NCBI GenBank assembly: GCA_022614705.1
Contig: JAKEIB010000013.1
Location: forward strand, 1-13,293
Direction of reading: 5' to 3'
Source: Planctomycetota bacterium
GTDB lineage: Bacteria > Planctomycetota > Planctomycetia > Pirellulales > Lacipirellulaceae
DNA length: 13,293 nt
Of this stretch, positions 8,252 through 13,293 are shown in pieces (the first letter of the stretch is position 1; each line of letters begins with the position of its first letter). The position numbers were made by a program, and so were the translations under genes. The notes beneath the pieces were generated by a model. The model was not told where the DNA came from and made no database searches. It was given only the letters and a program-made list of their open reading frames with translations.

Positions 8252-9121
8252 TCAACTTTGGCAGGTTTGGTCAATGGCCGCACTGGTGGAACGCCACCGG
8301 TCGCGCTCCTGAATCAGCTGCGCTACCACGCTGATCGCAATTTCCCCTGGCTGATTCGTCCCCAGTTCCAGTCCAATCGGGCAGCAGAACTGTTCGGCCG
8401 CCTCCGGCGCGATGCCGGCCGCCGTTAGCTCCTTGATGAGCACCGCTCGCTTTGCTTTGCTTCCGATGACGCCAAGAAACGGAAATGTGCGGCCCTGTCG
8501 AAATATCTCCGCTAGGATCGGCCGATCGGTTGCGTGACCCATCGTCATGCAGACGACGAATGCATCATTCGGCAGCTCGGACACCAGTTTGCTTGGCTCA
8601 TCGGCGTGGAGTTTTCTCAGCCGCGGGCGCGCGGGAATGCGATCGAGCCATTCGGGTCGCGGGTCGATGCACATGACGTGGCAATCGAGCGGCCCGAGGC
8701 ATTCCACCACCGCACTCGCCACGTGCCCCGCGCCGAAAACAACAATCCGCCATTCGCTGTGGTTATACGTCTCGAAGAACAGCTTCACGCTGCCGCCGCA
8801 CGTCATGCCGACGTCGCGCTTGAGATTCCATTCGAGGAGTTGGGCTATCGGCTGTCGCGGGCACCCGGCATCCGTTTTTTCCGGGTACCGGGTCGCGGCT
8901 GTCGGCAGGGCAAGCATCGCCTGTGCGTGCTGAATGGCCTTATGCTCCACCCGCCCGCCGCCGACGGTGCCGGTCACCAGTCCCTCGGCCGTGACCAGCA
9001 TCTTGCTGCCAGCGTCCTGCGGGGTGCTACCCACCGCCTGCACCATCGTCACGCATACAAACGGCACGCCGCTCTGCGACAACTCGGCTAGGCGTTCAAC
9101 AAATCCGTGCGGCGTGGGCAT
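8252..9121 (-). CDS. xdhC: XdhC-family molybdenum cofactor maturation protein
   Basis: A 289-residue protein. The N-terminal XdhC/CoxI domain shows VTMVQAVGSTPQDAGSKMLVT (24-44), GTVGGGRVEHKAI (51-63) and DVGMTCGGSVKLFFE (103-117). The C-terminal Rossmann-like domain shows RIVVFGAGHVASAVVECL (125-142), VVCMTMGHATDRPIL (189-203), LGVIGSKAKR (216-225) and CCPIGLELGTNQPGEIAISV (246-265). XdhC binds molybdenum cofactor, promotes its sulfuration and delivers it to the XdhB subunit. An in-frame GTG at 9160 would start inside xdhB; the ATG at 9121 gives the usual family N-terminus and a 13-base gap after the xdhB stop. Residues about 79-95 (YPEKTDAGCPRQPIAQ and the next residue) look like an extra block between two conserved segments and coincide with a hairpin in the DNA. 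Confidence 0.9.
   Translation of the reverse strand: MPTPHGFVERLAELSQSGVPFVCVTMVQAVGSTPQDAGSKMLVTAEGLVTGTVGGGRVEHKAIQHAQAMLALPTAATRYPEKTDAGCPRQPIAQLLEWNLKRDVGMTCGGSVKLFFETYNHSEWRIVVFGAGHVASAVVECLGPLDCHVMCIDPRPEWLDRIPARPRLRKLHADEPSKLVSELPNDAFVVCMTMGHATDRPILAEIFRQGRTFPFLGVIGSKAKRAVLIKELTAAGIAPEAAEQFCCPIGLELGTNQPGEIAISVVAQLIQERDRWRSTSAAIDQTCQS
8849..8904. repeat. Hairpin-forming block in frame within xdhC
   Basis: GGCACCCGG (8860-8868) faces CCGGGTACC (8881-8889) across a 12-base loop ending in six T. All pairs are Watson-Crick except one that becomes G-U in the minus-strand RNA. The hairpin is flanked by a 9-base direct repeat, CGGCTGTCG, at 8849-8857 and 8896-8904. It encodes about residues 74-91 of XdhC, where family members I recall run straight into the WNL-DVGM-CGG motif. 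Confidence 0.5.
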
Positions 9122-9134
9122 GGTTAGAAAGCCG

Positions 9135-11489
9135 TCAGTTATCAGCCTCAGAAAGAACACTAATGGCTGACGGCTGATGGCTGACGGCTAACTGCGTCAA
9201 ACACCGCAGAATCTCCTCACCCGTCGCCGGCAACTGCAAATCGGTCGTCGCACCCCGCGCCGCATACGACAGCGCGTTCTTCACGGCCGCCCAAATGGCA
9301 ATCGCCAGCATCAGCGGCGGCTCGCCAACCGCTTTGCTTCGATACACGTTGCGCACGTTGTCCTTGTTGTCGAACGTGGCCACGTTGAACACGTCCGGCA
9401 CGTCGGTGATGACCGGGATTTTGTACGTCGTCGGCGAGTGGGACAACAGGTCGCCGCGCGAATCGTACACGAGCGCCTCTGCCGTCACCCAACCCATGCC
9501 CTGAATGAACCCGCCGACCACCTGGCCGCGGTCGACGCCCGGGTTGATCGAGCGGCCGATGTCGATGAGCAAATCAACTCGCGGCACGCGCAGCTCGCCG
9601 GTAAATCGGTCGATCAGCACCTCGGCAACCGCCGCGCCTTGCGTGTAATAAAAGAACGGCGTACCCCGACCCGTTTCGCGATTGAAATCGACGCCGGGCG
9701 TCGCGTAGAAACCGCGGGCGCCCAAATCAAGTCGATCGCGCCGCGCCTCGGCGCAAAGCTGACCAAACGAAATCCGCGTTTCCGGTCGACGGCTGTCGAA
9801 CACGTGGCCGTCGCGAAACTGTACGTGCAAGGCCGACGGCCCGAGCCCGATCTTCGCATCGCTCAGCTGGCCTGCCGCGAACCGACGCAATCGCCGCTTG
9901 ATCGTCTTGCACGCCCGCACGGCCGCCGCGCCGTTGAGATCGGTGCTCGCCGAAGCGGCCGTCGGCGACGTGTTGTTGCTCTTCTCCGTGCTCGTCGGCA
10001 TCAAGACGACGCGACCGACTTCCACTCCAAACTCATCCGCCACGAGCTGCCGAATCTTCACGTTCACGCCCTGACCCATCTCAGTGGCGCCTGTGGAAAC
10101 CTGCACCGTGCCATCCGTGTACAGATTTACCATCGCGTTGCCCTGGTTCAAAAAACTCGTCGTGAACGAGATGCCGAATTTCACGCCGGTCATCGCCAGC
10201 CCGCGAATCTGTAACCGCGACGTCTCATTGAACCGGACCACTTCGTCCCGCCGCTTGCGATACTGCGACTTCGCCGCCAGCGTCGCGTAAATCTCCGGCA
10301 GGTGATTGCGGTCAAACGTCTGACCGTAGGGCGTCACATTGCGCTCGCCGACGCCGTACAGATTCCGCAGCCGCACGTCGAAGGCGTCGATGCCAAGCTG
10401 CTCGGCGATCGATTCCAGAATGTTCTCGATGACCACCATCGCCTGCGGGCCGCCGAAGCCGCGAAACGCCGTGTTCGACGGCAGATTTGTGAAGCACACC
10501 TGGCCGGTTAGCTCCACGTGCGGCAGGAAGTAGCAGTTGTCGGCGTGCAGCAGCGATCGCTCCATCACGGCCAGCGAGAGATCGGTCGAGCACCCGCCGT
10601 TTGAGTAGAAGGCCACGCGCAGCGCCTGGATGCGGCCATCGTCATCGAAGCCGACGTCCCACTCGCTGCGATACGCGTGCCGCTTGCCGGTCACGCGCAT
10701 GTCGTCATCCTTGTTGTAAATGACGCGGGCCGGCCGGCCCGTTTTGTGCGCCACCAGCGCGGCCAACATCGCGGGAATCGCCGCCTGCGATTCCTTGCCG
10801 CCGAACGCCCCGCCCATCCGCTTGCAAATGCACACGACCTCATGCTGGCCGACGCCCAACATCTCGGCGACGACCGCTTGAATCTCCGTCGGGTTCTGTG
10901 TCGACGAGTGGACGATCATCTGCCCCTGCTCGCCGGGGTATGCGATGGCCGCCTGCGACTCGAGATAAAACTGCTCTTGCCCGCCGCTCGTGAACTCGCC
11001 GTGAAGTCGATGTGGCGCGGCTGCCAAATTCGCGTCAACGTCGCCGCGCGCGATCCGCCGCCGCGGCCCCAAGAACTTCTGTCGTCGAATCGACTCGGCC
11101 AAATCCAACAGCGGCTCGGCCGCACGGCACTCCACTTTCACGGCCTTTCGCGCGGCAGCCAACGCGCCCGGCATCTCCGCCGCGACCGCGGCCACCGGCT
11201 GGCCCAGATACAGAACTTCGCCGTCGGCCAGAAACGGCTCGTCCGCCGCGACTATGCCAAATTTATTGTGTCCCGGCACATCGGCCACCGTGAAACAGCC
11301 GACCACTCCCGGCAACAACAAGGCCGCGCTCGCATCGACGCTCAGCAACTGGCCCGCCGCCACCGGGCTGCCGACGAATCCCACGTGCAGCTCGCCGGCC
11401 AGCGGGCGCAGATCATCGATATACGGTGCTTGCCCCGTCACATGGCCAAGCGCCGAATCGTGCGGCACGGGTTTTCCAAGACTCGCCAT
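9135..11489 (-). CDS. xdhB: Xanthine dehydrogenase molybdenum-binding subunit
   Basis: A 784-residue large subunit that holds the molybdopterin and oxidises hypoxanthine/xanthine. The N-terminal domain starts with GHVTGQAPYIDD (15-26). Molybdopterin-domain motifs include GGAFGGKES (226-234), NTAFRGFGGPQ (339-349), GATEMGQGVNVKI (467-479) and VGEPPLML (721-728). By memory-based alignment with bovine and Rhodobacter enzymes, E233, R343 and E723 correspond to the purine-binding Glu802, Arg880 and catalytic Glu1261. Their joint presence favours a true xanthine/hypoxanthine enzyme over CO or aldehyde relatives. The ATG at 11489 precedes the conserved N-terminus directly; no clear Shine-Dalgarno is seen. 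The natural family end is near LQLPATGEEILRCLT (751-765); the remaining tail (about 766-784) is encoded largely by a tandem repeat and looks acquired. Confidence 0.95.
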   Translation of the reverse strand: MASLGKPVPHDSALGHVTGQAPYIDDLRPLAGELHVGFVGSPVAAGQLLSVDASAALLLPGVVGCFTVADVPGHNKFGIVAADEPFLADGEVLYLGQPVAAVAAEMPGALAAARKAVKVECRAAEPLLDLAESIRRQKFLGPRRRIARGDVDANLAAAPHRLHGEFTSGGQEQFYLESQAAIAYPGEQGQMIVHSSTQNPTEIQAVVAEMLGVGQHEVVCICKRMGGAFGGKESQAAIPAMLAALVAHKTGRPARVIYNKDDDMRVTGKRHAYRSEWDVGFDDDGRIQALRVAFYSNGGCSTDLSLAVMERSLLHADNCYFLPHVELTGQVCFTNLPSNTAFRGFGGPQAMVVIENILESIAEQLGIDAFDVRLRNLYGVGERNVTPYGQTFDRNHLPEIYATLAAKSQYRKRRDEVVRFNETSRLQIRGLAMTGVKFGISFTTSFLNQGNAMVNLYTDGTVQVSTGATEMGQGVNVKIRQLVADEFGVEVGRVVLMPTSTEKSNNTSPTAASASTDLNGAAAVRACKTIKRRLRRFAAGQLSDAKIGLGPSALHVQFRDGHVFDSRRPETRISFGQLCAEARRDRLDLGARGFYATPGVDFNRETGRGTPFFYYTQGAAVAEVLIDRFTGELRVPRVDLLIDIGRSINPGVDRGQVVGGFIQGMGWVTAEALVYDSRGDLLSHSPTTYKIPVITDVPDVFNVATFDNKDNVRNVYRSKAVGEPPLMLAIAIWAAVKNALSYAARGATTDLQLPATGEEILRCLTQLAVSHQPSAISVLSEADN
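9163..9189. repeat. Tandem 13-bp repeat at the 3' end of xdhB
   Basis: ATGGCTGACGGCT occurs at 9163-9175 and again at 9177-9189, separated by one base. On the coding strand it gives the peptide AVSHQPSAIS near the end of XdhB. I associate this peptide with a dispersed repeat seen at gene ends in many genomes; that is recollection, not a search. Confidence 0.6.
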
Positions 11490-11530
11490 CGCAACACTTC
11501 GACGTACTCAACAATAAATCGTTCTCTGTT

Positions 11531-11581
11531 CCCTCTGTTTCCTCCTGTTCAATCTTTTTATGAACAGGAGGAAACAGAGGG
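11531..11581. repeat. 21-bp perfect inverted repeat between xdhA and xdhB
   Basis: The arm at 11531-11551 (starting CCCTCTGTTTCC) is the exact reverse complement of 11561-11581 (ending GGAAACAGAGGG), with a 9-base A/T-rich loop. After one mismatch (11530/11582), pairing continues imperfectly between 11524-11529 and 11583-11588. It fills much of the 115-base gap between the two subunit genes. A T tract does not follow the stem on the minus strand, so it is not a standard intrinsic terminator. It resembles a dispersed palindromic repeat and, as RNA, could be an RNase III-type processing site. Confidence 0.75.
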
Positions 11582-11604
11582 TACGGAGTTCGGATAGCTC
11601 AGGT

Positions 11605-13113
11605 TTACACAGGCACCGCAAAGTTTTGCGTTTCGTAATAGAATTTCAATAGGATATTTCTCGCTAATTGATATCGGTAATCGGCCGCGCCGCGGACGTC
11701 GCTGATCGGCGTGATTTCGGCAATGGCCACTTCGCCGGCCAATTGCATCGTTTCCTCATCCAGTGTTCGGCCGCGGAGGAACTCCTCTGTCTTTCGCGCG
11801 CGAATCACCGTCGGCCCCACTGCACCGAACGCGATCGCCGCCTCGGCGATCGTTTCGCCGTCAAGCCGCATTCGGATCGCCGCCGTGAAGCTGGCGATAT
11901 CGAGGTCAAACCGTCGCGATACTTTGTATAGCTTCAATAGGTCGTTGTCGGCCGGCAGCGGAACGCGCACGCGCGCAATCAGCTCGCCCGGCCTCATGTC
12001 GAGCTTTTTATAACCTTTGTAGAAGTCGTTAATGTTCACCTCGCGGCTGCCGCCCGCGCTGCGCAGCTCCAGCACGGCGTCCATCACGTACAAAAACGGC
12101 AGCGAATCGGCGATCGGTGACGCATTCGCAATATTCCCGCCGATCGTGCCCACGTGCCGAGTCTGCGGCGCGCCAAACACCTGAATGATCTTGTGAAACT
12201 CCGGCACCCGCGCTTCGCATACCTGCTCCAGCGCCGTCCAACTGGCCCGCGAGCCGAGCACCAGCTCGCCATCCTCGACCGCCACGCTATCCAGCTCGGC
12301 AACGCGATTCAAATCCAAGATCGTCGCGGGCACCGTCAGCGATTTATTGATTCGCACGCCCACGTCCGTCGCCCCGGCGACAATCGTGGCATGCGGATGC
12401 TCCGCCAAAAACGCCAGCGCGCCCTCCAAATCGGCCGGCGCCGCGCAGACGTGCAGCCGCCACGTGGCCGCGTCTCTCCGAGACGCGAATTTCGAGTCTC
12501 GGAGAGACTCGTCCACGTGCGTGCCCCCGTCCGCCCGCAGCTCGATCGGCTTGCGTCGCCGCCGACCGAACTCGGAAATCATCGCGTCGGCCGGATACTT
12601 TTTGGCCATCCGCTCGTGCTTCTCAACATCGACCTTCGAGCCCGCGTCGAGGATCGGCGTGTAGCCCGTGCAACGGCACAGATTGCCGGTGAGTCCGCAG
12701 CGCATGCTCGTTTCATCGAGCTCGTCGCGCTCTTCTAATAGACCCGTCATCATGACCACGAATCCGGGCGTGCAAAAGCCGCACTGCGACCCGTGGCACT
12801 CGATCATCGCTTCTTGCACCGCGCTGGGCGACGCCTCGCCGCCAAGCCCTTCGACGGTCACGACGTGCGTGCTGTCGAGCTGAAACATGAATTGAATGCA
12901 CGAATCGACCGGGAGATAAACCAGTCGACGCCCGTCGGCGGCTGGGCGGCCGATCAGCACGGTGCACGCGCCGCAATCGCCTTCGCTGCAGACGATTTTC
13001 GTGCCAACGAGTCCTTGCGTGCGGCGCAGAAAGTCGGACAGCGACAGAAAGGCGTCCTCGCCACGCACTTCTTGACGCCGACCGTTCACATAGACGAGCA
13101 CATGGTCGAGCAT
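11605..13113 (-). CDS. xdhA: Xanthine dehydrogenase small subunit (2Fe-2S and FAD)
   Basis: A 502-residue subunit that carries electrons from the molybdenum site to FAD. The N-terminal plant-type 2Fe-2S domain has C42, C47, C50 and C72. The second, helical 2Fe-2S domain has C111, C114, C146 and C148 (CGFC and CRCTGY motifs). The FAD-binding domain follows with IVAGATD (244-250) and GTIGGNIANASPIAD (322-336), then the CO-dehydrogenase-flavoprotein-like C-terminal domain (about 380-495). The start is taken as the ATG at 13113; an in-frame TTG at 13128 would add five residues and leave only a very short leader after the predicted promoter. The linker between the Fe-S and FAD parts (about 150-243) seems longer than in the Rhodobacter protein and contains a palindrome-encoded segment (203-214). 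It is the first gene of the xdhABC order. Confidence 0.93.
   Translation of the reverse strand: MLDHVLVYVNGRRQEVRGEDAFLSLSDFLRRTQGLVGTKIVCSEGDCGACTVLIGRPAADGRRLVYLPVDSCIQFMFQLDSTHVVTVEGLGGEASPSAVQEAMIECHGSQCGFCTPGFVVMMTGLLEERDELDETSMRCGLTGNLCRCTGYTPILDAGSKVDVEKHERMAKKYPADAMISEFGRRRRKPIELRADGGTHVDESLRDSKFASRRDAATWRLHVCAAPADLEGALAFLAEHPHATIVAGATDVGVRINKSLTVPATILDLNRVAELDSVAVEDGELVLGSRASWTALEQVCEARVPEFHKIIQVFGAPQTRHVGTIGGNIANASPIADSLPFLYVMDAVLELRSAGGSREVNINDFYKGYKKLDMRPGELIARVRVPLPADNDLLKLYKVSRRFDLDIASFTAAIRMRLDGETIAEAAIAFGAVGPTVIRARKTEEFLRGRTLDEETMQLAGEVAIAEITPISDVRGAADYRYQLARNILLKFYYETQNFAVPV
12460..12519. repeat. Inverted repeat in frame inside xdhA
   Basis: GTCTCTCCGAGAC (12472-12484) and GTCTCGGAGAGAC (12496-12508) are perfect reverse complements around an 11-base spacer. 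CCACGTG flanks both sides (12460-12466 and 12513-12519), extending the symmetry after 4-5 unpaired bases. On the coding strand it reads as the Arg/Ser-rich peptide ESLRDSKFASRRDA in the linker between the 2Fe-2S and FAD domains. Codons run through without a frameshift. Confidence 0.7.
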
Positions 13114-13148
13114 GGGACGAGAATCCAAGCTTACGCCCGTAATTCCGT

Positions 13149-13177
13149 ATTATCCTCCAGTCGCGGGCGGCCGGCAA
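13149..13177 (-). promoter_or_regulatory. Sigma70-like promoter of the xdh operon
   Basis: On the minus strand TTGCCG (13172-13177, 4 of 6 to TTGACA) is separated by exactly 17 bases from GATAAT (13149-13154, 5 of 6 to TATAAT). Transcription should start near 13142, leaving about 28 bases before the xdhA ATG. No operator sequence is recognised with confidence. Confidence 0.55.
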
Positions 13178-13220
13178 GAATTCTGAAAAGGAGGTAGTGG
13201 TACAGTTTGCTTCTGTCACC

Positions 13221-13266
13221 CCGAGGTCCGCCGAGGGGTCTGGCTGGATTCCTCGGCGGACCTCGG
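13221..13266. repeat. 16-bp perfect inverted repeat upstream of the xdh promoter
   Basis: CCGAGGTCCGCCGAGG (13221-13236) and CCTCGGCGGACCTCGG (13251-13266) are exact reverse complements around a 14-base spacer. After two unpaired bases on each side, TGTCA (13214-13218) and TGACA (13269-13273) pair too. The whole unit of about 60 bases resembles a dispersed REP/MITE-like palindrome I associate with planctomycete and other genomes. It lies about 45 bases upstream of the predicted -35 box. Confidence 0.7.
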
Positions 13267-13293
13267 AATGACACGATGCAGAATCAGGCAAAC

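Noticed and set aside
10677..11597. Long open frame antisense to xdhB and through the 21-bp inverted repeat (306 codons).
   Set aside because: Its last residues are simply a translation of the palindrome, and the rest mirrors conserved xdhB codons.
12460..12519. CCACGTG flanks of the xdhA palindrome read as a target-site duplication.
   Set aside because: CCACGTG is itself nearly palindromic, so it fits inverted symmetry equally well; one copy plus the 46-base core is 53 bases, which would not preserve the reading frame in a simple insertion.
13184..13200. Strong AAGGAGG ribosome-binding-like string on the plus strand near the right edge.
   Set aside because: The nearest start-like triplet is too close, and the downstream frame runs through the 16-bp inverted repeat with no recognisable product; treated as chance.
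12713..13291. Minus-strand open frame spanning the 16-bp palindrome and the xdhA 5' end.
   Set aside because: It reads through the repeat and predicted promoter and lies out of frame with the conserved Fe-S domain.

Overview
The window looks like a GC-rich planctomycete chromosome, probably Pirellulales or a relative. This is inferred from gene families, not from a marker gene. The pointers are an SdrD-like/FG-GAP surface protein, a cysteine-rich BBP7-type outer-membrane barrel, and a Tat-exported Gfo/Idh/MocA oxidoreductase next to secreted glycan-active proteins. No rRNA, tRNA, CRISPR array, transposase or integrase was seen.

Layout. (1) 1-1326 (+): a surface or secreted protein with FG-GAP-like repeats and a poly-lysine tail, probably cut by the left edge. 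(2) 1327-1517: a gap between convergent genes with a terminator-like hairpin. (3) 1518-2654 (-): a BBP7-type barrel. (4) 2655-3008: a divergent upstream region with a 14-bp bulged hairpin and a candidate promoter. (5) 3009-7669 (+): a three-gene exported block of Asp-box sialidase-like protein, DUF5060/DUF4038 (apiosidase-like) glycoside hydrolase, and Tat-signal Gfo/Idh/MocA oxidoreductase. Together these suggest breakdown of a complex extracellular glycan. (6) 13177-7698 (-): a xanthine dehydrogenase operon in the order xdhA (2Fe-2S + FAD subunit), xdhB (molybdenum subunit), xdhC (cofactor maturation), followed on the same strand by a small antitoxin/MazF-PemK toxin pair.

XdhA and XdhB should form the enzyme oxidising hypoxanthine and xanthine to urate, with XdhC supplying sulfurated molybdenum cofactor. 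The three active-site residues expected of a purine hydroxylase are all present in XdhB. A good sigma70-like promoter (TTGCCG, 17 bp, GATAAT) lies just upstream of xdhA.

The most unusual signal is that this xdh operon is peppered with repeat-like DNA of at least five unrelated sequences. There is a 16-bp perfect inverted repeat upstream of the promoter and a 13-bp inverted repeat in frame in the linker between the XdhA Fe-S and FAD domains. A 21-bp perfect inverted repeat lies between xdhA and xdhB. A tandem 13-bp repeat forms the extra C-terminal tail of XdhB, and a hairpin-forming block sits in frame inside XdhC. Two of the five are translated as internal peptide insertions, reminiscent of the protein-coding palindromic elements described in Rickettsia. 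That they are dispersed genomic repeats is inference and needs a genome-wide search.
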